Source: JAGVSR01 sp963825555 (GTDB lineage: Bacteria; Pseudomonadota; Alphaproteobacteria; Rhizobiales; Hyphomicrobiaceae). Taken from it: a stretch of DNA of 64,000 nt. The position numbers and the translations under genes are program-made. Under the pieces are notes generated by a model. It saw nothing but the letters and a program-made list of their open reading frames with translations, did no database searches and was not told the DNA's origin. How positions within the stretch are numbered: the stretch's first letter is position 1; each line of letters opens with the position of its first letter. Positions 9,005-17,710 of this stretch are shown here, one piece after another. The DNA lies in contig CAWGTZ010000011.1 of assembly GCA_963825555.1 (NCBI GenBank), positions 62,001-126,000 of the forward strand, in the 5' to 3' direction.

Positions 9005-9421
9005 TTATCCTCTCGCTTCCAGCTTCGTCTGGATACATGAAATGATAACAACGGCTTCTGCCAGCGGAAAGTCATCGGTGATGGTCAAGTCGATACGCGC
9101 CTCAAAACCGTCGGGCACGAGACGGGCCAGATGCGCCGCCGCTCCCCCCGTAAGCTTCAGCGTCGGGCGGCCGGAGGGCAGATTAACCACGCCCATATCC
9201 CGCCAGTAGACGCCCTGCCTCAGCCCCGTACCCAGCGCCTTCGCGCAGGCCTCCTTGGCGGCAAATCTCTTGGCGTAGGAGGCGGCCCGCGCGAAGCGGC
9301 GCTCGGAGCGCACACGTTCCGTTTCGGTGTAAACGCGGGTGATGAACCGTTCACCAAAGCGCGCGAGCGTCGCCTCGATCCGGCGTATATCGATGATGTC
9401 GTTGCCGATTCCGATGATCAT
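9005..9421 (-). CDS. acpS: holo-[acyl-carrier-protein] synthase
   Basis: AcpS transfers the 4'-phosphopantetheine arm from CoA to apo-ACP, activating fatty-acid synthesis. The 138-residue product has the two family signatures: GIGNDIIDIRRIE near the N-terminus, with the Mg-binding Asp, and KRFAAKEACAKALGTG, with the catalytic Glu and Lys. Its ATG overlaps the pdxJ stop in an ATGA arrangement (9418-9421), so the two genes are translationally coupled. The pdxJ-acpS-lepB-rnc-era order is classic. Confidence 0.96.
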   Translation of the reverse strand: MIIGIGNDIIDIRRIEATLARFGERFITRVYTETERVRSERRFARAASYAKRFAAKEACAKALGTGLRQGVYWRDMGVVNLPSGRPTLKLTGGAAAHLARLVPDGFEARIDLTITDDFPLAEAVVIISCIQTKLEARG

Positions 9422-10212
9422 TTTACAACCGTTGGACGGCGCGGTTCGGAACGCGCCAGATCCATAAGCGTTCGCATGTGCCGTATGGCGGAATGCATCC
9501 CGCCGAAGATCGCTTCCCCGATGAGGAAGTGTCCTATGTTGAGTTCGACGATCTGCGGCATGCGCGCGACCGCACTTACGGTGTTGTACGTCAGGCCATG
9601 ACCGGCGTGGACCTCCAGCCCCGCTTCGTCCGCCAGAATGGCGGCTTTGCGCAGGCGCTCGACTTCGGATGCGACGCCCTTGGCATCGTCCTCAAGAGCG
9701 CGTTCGCAGTATGCGCCCGTATGCAGCTCCACGATGTCCGCGCCGATTGCTGCCGAGGCCTCTATCGCTTTGGCATCCGGCTCGATGAACAGCGACACCC
9801 GGATGCCGGCATTGCGGAGAGAATGAACGATCGTCTTCAAGGATTCCCCACCGCGCACGACGTCTAGCCCGCCCTCCGTCGTCCGTTCTTCCCGCCGCTC
9901 AGGTACGAGACAGCAGGCATTGGGTACGTGCCTTAGAGCAATCGCCAGCATTTCTTGCGTTGCCGCCATCTCGAGATTGAGCGGCCGGGTGAGTTCCGAT
10001 TTCAGGCGCGCGATGTCACTGTCGGATATGTGCCGGCGGTCTTCGCGTAGATGCGCCGTTATGCCGTCGGCACCCGCCTCCACGGCCAGATGTGCGGCTC
10101 GCAGCGGGTCGGGATGCCGCCCCCCTCGGGCGTTGCGGATGGTCGCGACGTGATCGATGTTGACACCGAGCCGCAGAAACGACGGGCCCGGGTTCATGTA
10201 GCCGCTGCTCAT
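9418..10212 (-). CDS. pdxJ: pyridoxine 5'-phosphate synthase
   Basis: PdxJ condenses 1-deoxyxylulose 5-phosphate with 3-amino-2-oxopropyl phosphate to give pyridoxine 5'-phosphate, the last ring-forming step of the DXP-dependent vitamin B6 pathway. The 264-residue TIM barrel shows LGVNIDHVATIRNARGG, GITAHLREDRRHI, VELHTGAYCE and EVHAGHGLTYN, all conserved in the family. The ATG at 10212 is chosen because upstream in-frame codons are not family-like. It overlaps acpS by four bases and starts 70 bases downstream of rsh. Confidence 0.96.
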   Translation of the reverse strand: MSSGYMNPGPSFLRLGVNIDHVATIRNARGGRHPDPLRAAHLAVEAGADGITAHLREDRRHISDSDIARLKSELTRPLNLEMAATQEMLAIALRHVPNACCLVPERREERTTEGGLDVVRGGESLKTIVHSLRNAGIRVSLFIEPDAKAIEASAAIGADIVELHTGAYCERALEDDAKGVASEVERLRKAAILADEAGLEVHAGHGLTYNTVSAVARMPQIVELNIGHFLIGEAIFGGMHSAIRHMRTLMDLARSEPRRPTVVK

Positions 10213-10282
10213 AGTTCGACAGTTTCCATGCTTGACAGGTGTGGTGTGAACGACCGGAGAAATTGAGAGAAGGCGCGGCGGG

Positions 10283-12523
10283 TCATTCGAACACACGCTC
10301 CACCCGAGTAACGACTTCTGTCTGCTTCAGGCCCGAAATGATCCTGTTTAGGTGCGCGAGATCAAAGACCTCTATTTCGATGCGCAATTCGGTGAAGTCG
10401 GAAGCGCGACGGATCATCTTCAGATTGTCGATATTGCCGCCGGCCTCGCCGATGACCTCGGCGATTGCCGCCAGTGTGCCCGGCTTGTTGGGCGTGACGA
10501 CGCTCAGCCGGGCCGGGAACCGCTCGTGCTTCTCCGGATCGATGTCCCACGTCATGTCGATCCAGCGCTGGTGCTCGTAGGGCTGCAGCCGCGGAGAATG
10601 GATCTGGAAAATGCGAATGCCGGCGCCCGGCTCCAAAACGCCAACGATCCGGTCGCCGGGCACGGCGCCGCCTTCCTCGAAAATTACGGGCACATCGTCT
10701 TTCAGACCGCGCAGCGCGATGCCGCTCGCCGACCGTGCGGCACCGTTACCGGCCTCCGCTGGGGACGACGGCGAAGGTGCCCTGACCCGAAGCCCGGAGA
10801 CCTTGGTCAGATCGAGCCAACCCTTGAGCGGATTTTCCAGAACACTCGGCGCGTTACCCTCTTCCGCAACCTCTGGTGCCACGGCCTTGAGAACCTCGCC
10901 GGCCGGCAATTCGCCGCGCGCCACGGCCGCCAGAACCTCGTCCAAAGATTTCTGCGTAAACTTGGACAGGACGCGCTTAACCTGCTCGTCGGAATAGGGC
11001 ACATGGGCCGCCTCGAACGCGGCAATGGCGAGCCGGCGGCCGAGTTCCACATATTGCCGTCGAACGGCCTCACGCGCCGCCCGCCGGATCGCACTCTGCG
11101 CACGGCCGGTCACGCACAGGCTTTCCCACGCCGCCGGAGGAACGTGGCCCTTTGACGTTCGGATCTCGACCTCGTCGCCGTTGCGAAGGTGCGTATCGAT
11201 CGGCACGTGGCGGCCGTTGACATAGGCACCAACTGCCGCGTTGCCGACGTCCGTATGAACCGCATAGGCAAAATCGAGTGGCGTGGCCCCGCGCGGCAAT
11301 GCGATGAGACGACCCTTCGGGGTGAAGCAGAAAACCTGGTCCTGGAACAGCTCGAGCTTCGTATGCTCAAGAAATTCCTCCGGGTTGGAGCCTTCCAGAA
11401 GCGTCTCCACCATCCGCCGCAGCCAGACGTAGGGCCCGTGCTCCTTGTCGTCGATGGAGGTCGGTGACCCGGCTGCGATGGCGCCTTTCGTCATCTCCTT
11501 GTAGAGCGCGTGAGCGGCAACGCCGTATTCGGCGACCTGATGCATGAGCTGCGTGCGGATCTGCAGCTCGACGCGCTGATGGCGCGGACCGACAACGGTC
11601 GTATGGATCGACTGATAGTTGTTCTGCTTGGGCGTCGAGATGTAATCCTTGAACCGCCCCGGAACAGCGCGCCATGTCGTATGTGCCAGACCGAGCGCCC
11701 GGTAGCAGTCGGCGATATCCTTGGCGATGACGCGAAAGGCATAGATGTCGGATAGCTGCTCCAAAGAGATCTGCTTGTTCGTCATCTTGCGCCAGATGGA
11801 GTAGGGCTTCTTTTCGCGCCCCGAGACTACCGCCGCGATCTCCACCTCGGCCAGTTTCCCGGTGAGGGCGCTTTCAATCTCCTCTACAAGCCCCTCGTTC
11901 TTGTGCCTGAGTTCTGCAAGCTTGTCCGTCACGGCCTTGTAGGCCTCAGGGTGCAGCCACCTGAAAGCATGATCTTCCAACTCGTCGCGCATGGCTTGCA
12001 TGCCCATGCGGCCAGCAAGCGGCGCATAGATATCCAGGGTCTCTTCCGAAATGCGCTGTCGGCTCGACGGCTTCATGTGCTCGAGCGTGCGCATGTTGTG
12101 CAACCGGTCGGCAAGCTTGACGAGCAGCACACGGATGTCTGTGGAGATGGCAATCAGGAGCTTGCGGAAGTTCTCCGCCTGCTCGGTCTTCTTGGAAACG
12201 AGATCGAGCCGTTTGATCTTTGTCAGGCCGTCGACCAGGGCACCGATTTCAGGGCCAAAGAGCTGGTCGATTTCGGCGCGTGTGGCGTCTGTATCCTCGA
12301 TGACGTCATGCAGAAGAGCAGTCGCCACCGTCGCATCATCGAGCTTCAGATCCGTCAGAATTGCGGCCACTTCGAGTGGGTGGGAAAAATAGGGATCGCC
12401 CGACGCACGCTTCTGATTGCCATGCGCCTTCATGGCATAGACATAGGCGCGGTTAAGCAGCGCCTCGCTGGCCTTCGGATCGTATTTCTGAACCCGTTCG
12501 ACGAGTTCGTATTGGCGCATCAT
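10283..12523 (-). CDS. rsh: bifunctional (p)ppGpp synthetase/hydrolase (RelA/SpoT family)
   Basis: This protein makes and degrades (p)ppGpp, the stringent-response alarmone. The order is: an HD hydrolase domain (H48 in YFSHPLEV, H72/D73 in LLHDVIED), the synthetase domain with GRFKDYISTPKQNNYQSIHT, a TGS domain at about residues 390-450, and a C-terminal ACT domain (SVVTPNKPGTLAAIAEVIGE). The intact hydrolase motif marks the single bifunctional Rsh usual in alphaproteobacteria. At 746 residues it is full length. It lies directly downstream of rpoZ, the conserved order in this class. Confidence 0.95.
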   Translation of the reverse strand: MMRQYELVERVQKYDPKASEALLNRAYVYAMKAHGNQKRASGDPYFSHPLEVAAILTDLKLDDATVATALLHDVIEDTDATRAEIDQLFGPEIGALVDGLTKIKRLDLVSKKTEQAENFRKLLIAISTDIRVLLVKLADRLHNMRTLEHMKPSSRQRISEETLDIYAPLAGRMGMQAMRDELEDHAFRWLHPEAYKAVTDKLAELRHKNEGLVEEIESALTGKLAEVEIAAVVSGREKKPYSIWRKMTNKQISLEQLSDIYAFRVIAKDIADCYRALGLAHTTWRAVPGRFKDYISTPKQNNYQSIHTTVVGPRHQRVELQIRTQLMHQVAEYGVAAHALYKEMTKGAIAAGSPTSIDDKEHGPYVWLRRMVETLLEGSNPEEFLEHTKLELFQDQVFCFTPKGRLIALPRGATPLDFAYAVHTDVGNAAVGAYVNGRHVPIDTHLRNGDEVEIRTSKGHVPPAAWESLCVTGRAQSAIRRAAREAVRRQYVELGRRLAIAAFEAAHVPYSDEQVKRVLSKFTQKSLDEVLAAVARGELPAGEVLKAVAPEVAEEGNAPSVLENPLKGWLDLTKVSGLRVRAPSPSSPAEAGNGAARSASGIALRGLKDDVPVIFEEGGAVPGDRIVGVLEPGAGIRIFQIHSPRLQPYEHQRWIDMTWDIDPEKHERFPARLSVVTPNKPGTLAAIAEVIGEAGGNIDNLKMIRRASDFTELRIEIEVFDLAHLNRIISGLKQTEVVTRVERVFE

Positions 12524-12649
12524 GATGAAAGATGGTCCTCGGGGATACCTCCGTGGACGAGACTATAACGCCGCGGCACACCCTCCACGAGAGGCATGCG
12601 CGCGGCGAATAACAACGTGATCAATTGGCGCGTGGCCAGCGGCCGCCGC

Positions 12650-13081
12650 TCAGCGCCCGCGCTCGCGCGGATTGGCCGGGCCGGTCCCGACGGAGGATGG
12701 CTCAGACGGCGTCATGCTTTCCAGACCCCGCAGCAACTGCTCTTCGGTGAGCACGTCCACCTGGGTGTCGGTCGATTGATCGTCGCGGCCAAGGATCGGA
12801 GCCCGGCGCTCGATGGCAAGAACGGGCGCGGCGCCGGCCTCCGGCTCATCAACCTCGACGTTCTTCTGGATCGAGTGGATGAGGCTCTCACGCATGTCAT
12901 CAGGCGGAATGGCCTGCTCGGCGATCTCGCGAAGGGCGATGACGGGGTTCTTGTCGTTCTCCTCGTCGATTGTCACTGGACTGCCATTGGCAATGGCGCG
13001 GGCGCGATGAGCCGCCAGGAGCACGAGTTCGAATCGGTTGGAAACCTTATCGACGCAATCTTCTACTGTGACGCGAGCCAT
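12650..13081 (-). CDS. rpoZ: RNA polymerase omega subunit
   Basis: Omega binds beta-prime and helps assembly of RNA polymerase. Residues 1-65 (MARVTVEDCVDKVSNRFELV, then AAHRARAIANG and NPVIALREIAE) are the standard omega fold. The remaining 75 residues form an acidic, Pro/Glu-rich extension typical of alphaproteobacteria. It precedes rsh by about 125 bases on the same strand, so the two are probably co-transcribed. A candidate promoter and a dyad lie just upstream at 13120-13160. Confidence 0.95.
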   Translation of the reverse strand: MARVTVEDCVDKVSNRFELVLLAAHRARAIANGSPVTIDEENDKNPVIALREIAEQAIPPDDMRESLIHSIQKNVEVDEPEAGAAPVLAIERRAPILGRDDQSTDTQVDVLTEEQLLRGLESMTPSEPSSVGTGPANPRERGR

Positions 13082-13119
13082 CCTGGGTCAATCCTCGAGT
13101 TGTCGGGGTGGGCAGGAGC

Positions 13120-13148
13120 AAATATCGATGGACAAGAGCTGGTGACAA
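13120..13148 (-). promoter_or_regulatory. candidate rpoZ-rsh promoter
   Basis: On the minus strand TTGTCA (13148-13143) is separated by 17 bases from ATATTT (13125-13120), about 40 bases before the rpoZ ATG. Spacing is ideal for sigma-70 but the -10 is imperfect. The -35 overlaps the dyad at 13145-13160. Confidence 0.35.
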
Positions 13149-13160
13149 GCTCTAGCTTGT
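13145..13160. repeat. perfect inverted repeat ACAAGC-TCTA-GCTTGT
   Basis: Six-base arms at 13145-13150 and 13155-13160 flank a four-base centre. Flanking GGTG and CACC extend the symmetry imperfectly. It sits over the proposed -35 of rpoZ, so an operator is one possibility; a small hairpin is another. Confidence 0.45.
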
Positions 13161-13550
13161 GACACCAACAATTAATGGGTCGCGCAGAACCTGCCGACCC
13201 TTCTGGTAACTACGTGCCACACATCGGCATAGCTTGCAAGCGTGCCGCCCGGATCGACCTGCATCCGCGCTAAGATCGCATTGAAAAATACGGCGACCCA
13301 GTAATTGCACTTAACATTTCTTACTGTGGGGAATAAAAGTATCTCGGCCTTTGGGGATTGTTGACGGGTTCTTCAACGGCAAATTTCATCTGGATTAGGG
13401 ATGCGACATTGTCTCTAAGTCGAAAGTTAATGAAGATCAGTGTAAAGTACGTTTTGATGGCGCGTTAATGTCTGGCAATCGAAGGCCGTCGGCCAACCGA
13501 CCAAAAAGACTAGCGAAATATAGGACGCGGCAACGCGTTAGGGGTGGATA
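13161..13550. other. AT-richer intergenic region, no gene seen
   Basis: About 390 bases between the rpoZ promoter area and the NYN gene, visibly more AT-rich than its surroundings. I found no convincing small gene. TTGACG at about 13370 could be a -35 element, but no good -10 follows. GGGGTGGATA immediately before 13551 serves as ribosome binding site for the next gene. Confidence 0.5.
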
Positions 13551-14207
13551 ATGCAATTTTACCAGCACGAACGAGTAGCACTATTCATAGACGGCGCGAA
13601 CCTGTACGCAGCCTCGAAGGCTCTCGGTTTCGACATTGATTACAAGCGTTTGCTGACCCATTTTCGAAGCAAATGCCATCTCGTGCGCGCGCTCTACTAC
13701 ACCGCGCTGGCCGAGGATCAGGAGTACTCATCAATCCGGCCGCTGATCGATTGGCTGGACTACAATGGCTATTCCATGGTCACCAAGCCGACCAAGGAAT
13801 TCACGGACGCAAGCGGCCGGCGCAAGATCAAAGGGAACATGGACATCGAGCTGGCCGTAGACGCCATGCGTCTGTCCGACACCCTCGACCACATCGTGCT
13901 ATTTTCGGGCGACGGTGACTTCCGTCCCCTCGTCAGTGCGCTCCAGCAGAAGGGGAAGCGCGTGAGCGTGGTTTCCACATTGCAGACCGCGCAGCCCATG
14001 GTGTCCGACGAACTGCGCCGGCAGTCCGATCAGTTCGTTGATCTGGCGGACTTGGAAAATATCATCGGGCGCGACGCGGGAACGCGCGCCCCCCGCGAGC
14101 CGCGGGCTTATGCAGGCACACGCCCACCTGCCGCAGGGAACAACCACGGCACTCCTGCACTTCGCGGGAGCTATCAGGACTTTGACGACCTCACCGAGGA
14201 AGTCTGA
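13551..14207 (+). CDS. LabA-like NYN-domain protein (PIN-fold nuclease-like)
   Basis: NYN (DUF88/LabA) domains are PIN-like folds thought to act as metal-dependent RNases. The acidic residues are present: D14 in ALFIDGANLYAASKAL, D98 in GNMDIELAVDAM, and D121/D123 in LFSGDGDFRPLV. This pattern supports an active nuclease. A basic, Pro/Gly-rich tail of about 50 residues follows, possibly for RNA contact. The 218-residue length and the ATG with GGGGTGG upstream fit. It stands alone on the plus strand after a long AT-rich gap. The substrate is unknown. Confidence 0.88.
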   Translation: MQFYQHERVALFIDGANLYAASKALGFDIDYKRLLTHFRSKCHLVRALYYTALAEDQEYSSIRPLIDWLDYNGYSMVTKPTKEFTDASGRRKIKGNMDIELAVDAMRLSDTLDHIVLFSGDGDFRPLVSALQQKGKRVSVVSTLQTAQPMVSDELRRQSDQFVDLADLENIIGRDAGTRAPREPRAYAGTRPPAAGNNHGTPALRGSYQDFDDLTEEV

Positions 14208-14280
14208 TCGCGGGAAATCTTTCGGTGACGGCCTGCGCGGCGCTCTTCGAGGGTGCGCCCGTGTATGCTAACCGAAGGGC

Positions 14281-14940
14281 ATGCCCAAGCATTGTGGTCC
14301 TCAAGCTATTTCACCAGAAGCGCCGCGTGACTGCCGGCTTTGTCCGCGTCTGGCGGCTTTTCGCGACGCCTGCCGCGCCGATGAACCCTCTTGGTTCAAC
14401 GCGCCTGTGCCTTCTTTTGGCACGACCCAAGCCCGCCTGCTGATCGTCGGCCTCGCCCCCGGGCTGAAGGGCGCCAACCGGACGGGCCGCCCCTTCACCG
14501 GCGATTATGCCGGTGAGCTACTCTATGCGACCCTCCTCGAATACGGCTTTGCGAAGGGCTCCTATGGCGCCGATCCGGCCGACGGCCTTCAACTCGTCGA
14601 ATGCATGATCTCCAACGCCGTGCGCTGCGTGCCGCCGCAGAACAAACCTACACCTGCAGAAATCGCCAGCTGCCGACCGTTCCTTGCAGCCCGCATCGGG
14701 GCGCTGCCCGAACTTAGCGCCATAATGGCTCTTGGCCGCATCGCCCACGAGCAGACGCTGGCTGCCCTGGCCCTCAAACGCGCGGCCTTCCCCTTCGGTC
14801 ACGGTGCCCGGCACGAGCTAAATGATCGCCTGACACTTTTCGATAGCTTTCATTGCTCCCGCTACAATACGAACACCGGCCGGCTGACGCCCAAGATGTT
14901 CCAGGAGGTTTTCAAGGCGATCCGCGCCCATCTGTCGTGA
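14281..14940 (+). CDS. family 5 (UdgB-type) uracil-DNA glycosylase
   Basis: This enzyme excises uracil (and in family 5 also hypoxanthine and other lesions) from DNA for base-excision repair. Motif A reads GLAPGLKGANRTGRPFTGD at residues 57-75, the family 5 version in which the catalytic polar residue of family 1 is absent. Cysteines C18, C21, C116 and C131 match the four 4Fe-4S ligands. A C-terminal motif containing FHCSRYNTNTGRLT is also conserved. The 219-residue length is normal. It lies 73 bases after the NYN gene on the same strand. Confidence 0.92.
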   Translation: MPKHCGPQAISPEAPRDCRLCPRLAAFRDACRADEPSWFNAPVPSFGTTQARLLIVGLAPGLKGANRTGRPFTGDYAGELLYATLLEYGFAKGSYGADPADGLQLVECMISNAVRCVPPQNKPTPAEIASCRPFLAARIGALPELSAIMALGRIAHEQTLAALALKRAAFPFGHGARHELNDRLTLFDSFHCSRYNTNTGRLTPKMFQEVFKAIRAHLS

Positions 14941-15026
14941 GTTCCGATTTGATCTAGGGCAGATCGTTTTCTACGCGCGTGAAGCATGATAATTTTGCTT
15001 TGGTGCCTTGAGTGAGGGACGAGCGC

Positions 15027-15464
15027 ATGAAGAGACGCGAACAGATCGATCGGATTGACGACTTTGGCATTGCGCCGGAAAAGGTCGGGCATGTCATCGT
15101 CAAGGCACGCGAGTACGGTGCAAAAGTCGGCGCTTGGAACGATAACGCCGAGGAGGGCGACGCGGAGGAGGATCCATCCGCAATCTTGGAGGACTTTGCC
15201 GACGACCCCACCAGTACGGAACTGGCGAGCTTCATCGGCGCCTTGAACGACGACGAGCAGGCATCCCTTGTCGCACTGGCTTGGATTGGACGCGGCACCT
15301 ACGAGGCGGACGAGTTTACAGAGGCGGTTGAAACCGCCCGGTCAGAGCGCGCCAACGCGACAGCCAACTATCTGCTCGGAATGCCTCTCTTGGCCGACTA
15401 TCTGGAAGAAGGACTGGAAAAGCTCGGCCACTCGCCTGAAGAGATAGTCGGCGACGTGATGTGA
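15027..15464 (+). CDS. DUF3775-type protein
   Basis: The 145-residue acidic, helical product contains LASFIGALNDDEQASLVALAWIG and a stretch ending NYLLGMPLLADYLEEGLE, which I associate with DUF3775, a small proteobacterial family of unknown role. I start at ATG 15027 because GAGGG lies about ten bases upstream; an in-frame GTG at 15012 is possible. It is soluble with no signal peptide. It converges on the peroxiredoxin-like gene with 13 bases between stops. Function is unknown. Confidence 0.7.
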   Translation: MKRREQIDRIDDFGIAPEKVGHVIVKAREYGAKVGAWNDNAEEGDAEEDPSAILEDFADDPTSTELASFIGALNDDEQASLVALAWIGRGTYEADEFTEAVETARSERANATANYLLGMPLLADYLEEGLEKLGHSPEEIVGDVM

Positions 15465-15477
15465 GTCGCGACCTCCG

Positions 15478-16011
15478 TCAGAGGGTTTCCAAAAGATCGC
15501 CGGCGTGGCGGTCCGGTGGATGCACTGGATAGAATGCACGTACGATCTTCCCGTCCCAGCACATCAATGTTAGCCGCTTCAGGTATGTCGTACCGCCGGT
15601 CTTGAACCGCGGCAGGCCCAGCGCGTCGGCCACGCGAAAATCCGCATCGCTCAACAGCGGATAAGTCAGACCGATGCGCGAGGCGAATTCACGCTGCCAC
15701 TCGCGCGTCTGCGTGCTGAGGCCGAGCACCTGAATGCCGCGCGCCTGATAGTGTCCAACCAAGTACTGAAAGCCCTGTGCCTCCGCCGTCGAACCGTGGG
15801 CGCCAGGGATGTGGTCCCAGTTGGGAGGATCCGAAACGCCCGGCCGTCCTGACCACGGATACACGAACACAATGCTGAGGCCAGTGATCTTCGCCAGCGA
15901 AAGGCGATCGCCGGTCGTCGTCTCGATCTGGATATCGGGCAACGCCACGCCCGCCACCAGATGCGCAGCGCCGCCGTCGTCCTCGGGTGCGGGATAGGGC
16001 CAGTCGGTCAT
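15478..16011 (-). CDS. peroxiredoxin-fold protein lacking the peroxidatic cysteine
   Basis: The 177-residue product has a thioredoxin/AhpC-like layout: LPDIQIETTTGDRLSLAKI, VFVYPWSGRPG, GIQVLGLSTQTREWQREFA and YPLLSDADFRVADALGLP. In a peroxiredoxin the cysteine follows the first strand; here the site reads PWSGRPGVSDPPNWDHIPGA and has none. The only cysteine is late, in LMCWDGKI. A related alphaproteobacterial subfamily shares the GRPG loop, so this is a real lineage, not decay. It begins one base from the smpB stop and is probably co-transcribed with smpB and dapA. The activity is uncertain. Confidence 0.75.
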   Translation of the reverse strand: MTDWPYPAPEDDGGAAHLVAGVALPDIQIETTTGDRLSLAKITGLSIVFVYPWSGRPGVSDPPNWDHIPGAHGSTAEAQGFQYLVGHYQARGIQVLGLSTQTREWQREFASRIGLTYPLLSDADFRVADALGLPRFKTGGTTYLKRLTLMCWDGKIVRAFYPVHPPDRHAGDLLETL

Positions 16012-16012
16012 A

Positions 16013-16489
16013 TCAGCCCTTCTCGCGCATGATGCGCGCCTTCTGGCGCTGCCAGTCCCGCTTGGCAGCGTCCTGCCGCTTGTCGGCGAGCTTCTTGCCC
16101 TCGGCGACCGCAAGCTTGAGCTTCGCGATGCCCTTGGCGTTGAAGTAGAGTTCGAGCGGCACAATCGTCATTCCCTTGCGTTCGACGGCCTGGAACAGCT
16201 TCGCCATCTCGGCCTTGTGCAAGAGCAGGCGGCGCTTGCGGCGCGGCTCGTGCTGGAAGAAGCGCCCGGCCCCCTGATACTCGGGAATGTATGCATTGAT
16301 CAGGTACAGGCCGTTGTCCTCGAAGGAAGCGTAACTCTCCGCGATGTTCGCCTGACCACGACGCAACGATTTTACTTCGGTGCCGGTCAGCATGATGCCG
16401 GCCTCCCAGGTCTCGGTCAGAAAGAACTCGTGCCGGGCCTTGCGGTTCTCGGCGACGAGCTTGCGCACGTCATCCTTACTGGAGGCCAT
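16013..16489 (-). CDS. smpB: SsrA-binding protein SmpB
   Basis: SmpB partners tmRNA in rescuing stalled ribosomes. The 158-residue product shows the family signatures: LVAENRKARHEFFLTETWEAG, GTEVKSLRRGQANIAESYA, and a basic C-terminal tail (DKRQDAAKRDWQRQKARIM) that enters the mRNA channel. The ATG at 16489 is chosen because MASSKDD is the family start; a 35-residue upstream extension is not homologous. It lies 52 bases downstream of dapA on the same strand, a common alphaproteobacterial pairing. Confidence 0.96.
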   Translation of the reverse strand: MASSKDDVRKLVAENRKARHEFFLTETWEAGIMLTGTEVKSLRRGQANIAESYASFEDNGLYLINAYIPEYQGAGRFFQHEPRRKRRLLLHKAEMAKLFQAVERKGMTIVPLELYFNAKGIAKLKLAVAEGKKLADKRQDAAKRDWQRQKARIMREKG

Positions 16490-16541
16490 ATCAGTGGTTC
16501 CTTGGGCACGGGTATCCCTGCGGTCGGCGCAGGCGTGGTCG

Positions 16542-17432
16542 TTACTCGGCCGCGGCGGCAGAAAGCAGCCCGGTCTTAGCCAACGCTTCGTCAACGACTT
16601 TCCGGGCCGGCTCTGACAGCGGGACCATCGGCAAGCGCATGTCGGGCGAGCACAGACCGAGCCGCGAGGCGGCGTATTTCACCGGACCCGGATTGGTTTC
16701 CACGAACAGGGCGTCGTGCAGCGGCATGAGGCGATCCTGAAGCGCGAGCGCCGCCTTGAAGTCACCGCGCATGCAGGCGTTCTGGAAATCAGCGCACAGG
16801 CGCGGAGCAATGTTGGAAGCCACTGAAATGCAGCCATGTCCGCCATGCGCCATGAAGCCCAGCGCAGTTGCGTCTTCCCCCGAAAGCTGGATGAAGTCCG
16901 GCCCCATCGCCGCGCGCTGCTGGGAGACGCGGGCCAGGTTCGCTGTCGCATCCTTCACCCCGGCGATGTTCTTCAGCTCGAAGAGACGCGCCATTGTGGA
17001 AACGGACATGTCGACAATCGAACGCGGCGGGATGTTGTAGATGATAATTGGAATGTTCACCGCGTCGTTGATGGCCTTGAAGTGCTGGTAGAGCCCTTCC
17101 TGCGTCGGCTTGTTGTAGTAGGGCGTCACGATAAGCAGCCCATTAGCACCCGCCTTTTCGGCATGCGTCGAAAGATCGATCGCCTCCTCGGTGGAGTTGG
17201 ACCCCGTGCCCGCCATGACCGGCACGCGCCCGCGCGACACCTCGACGGTGATCTCGATCACCCGCTTATGCTCGTCATAGTCAAGCGTCGGGCTTTCACC
17301 CGTCGTCCCCGTGGGAACGAGACCGTGAGTTCCTTCGGAGATCTGCCACTCCACGAATCGGGCCAAGCCCTCCTCGTCCAGATTGCCGTTCTTGAACGGC
17401 GTGATTAGCGCCGTCAGCGACCCCTTGAACAT
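16542..17432 (-). CDS. dapA: 4-hydroxy-tetrahydrodipicolinate synthase
   Basis: DapA condenses pyruvate with aspartate semialdehyde at the branch point to lysine and diaminopimelate. The 296-residue TIM barrel has TGTTGESPTL, Y132 in IIYNIPPRS and the Schiff-base lysine K160 in AGVKDATANL. The start is the ATG at 17432 with GAAGG just upstream; a TTG ten codons earlier is less likely. It is divergent from the lytic transglycosylase, leaving about 280 bases between them for two promoters. Confidence 0.96.
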   Translation of the reverse strand: MFKGSLTALITPFKNGNLDEEGLARFVEWQISEGTHGLVPTGTTGESPTLDYDEHKRVIEITVEVSRGRVPVMAGTGSNSTEEAIDLSTHAEKAGANGLLIVTPYYNKPTQEGLYQHFKAINDAVNIPIIIYNIPPRSIVDMSVSTMARLFELKNIAGVKDATANLARVSQQRAAMGPDFIQLSGEDATALGFMAHGGHGCISVASNIAPRLCADFQNACMRGDFKAALALQDRLMPLHDALFVETNPGPVKYAASRLGLCSPDMRLPMVPLSEPARKVVDEALAKTGLLSAAAAE

Positions 17433-17710
17433 ACCTTCACCCTGTCGTCCGGAGACGTCCAAGCCCCTGGCCGGACATCACTTTATTCGATTTGACCCGC
17501 TGCAAACCACATCGGTACGCGGCGGCCGTCTTCGCCTTGAAGAGGGCCTAGCCGATTGTTACGTTGCCCGATAACGAGGAACGGCGACGTCACCCGCCGC
17601 CCGGTTAAGTGCGGGGGACATTAGGCGGTCGAAAGCGTGATCGCAAGGCGACAGCGGATGGCTGTCCGATAGAAAGGTTTCTCTCTTTGGCCCGCAACCC
17701 CGCGTACATT

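Noticed and set aside
13010..13060. GTTCGAATC string resembling a tRNA T-loop
   Set aside because: It lies inside the rpoZ coding sequence (the NRFEL region) and has no acceptor or anticodon stems around it.
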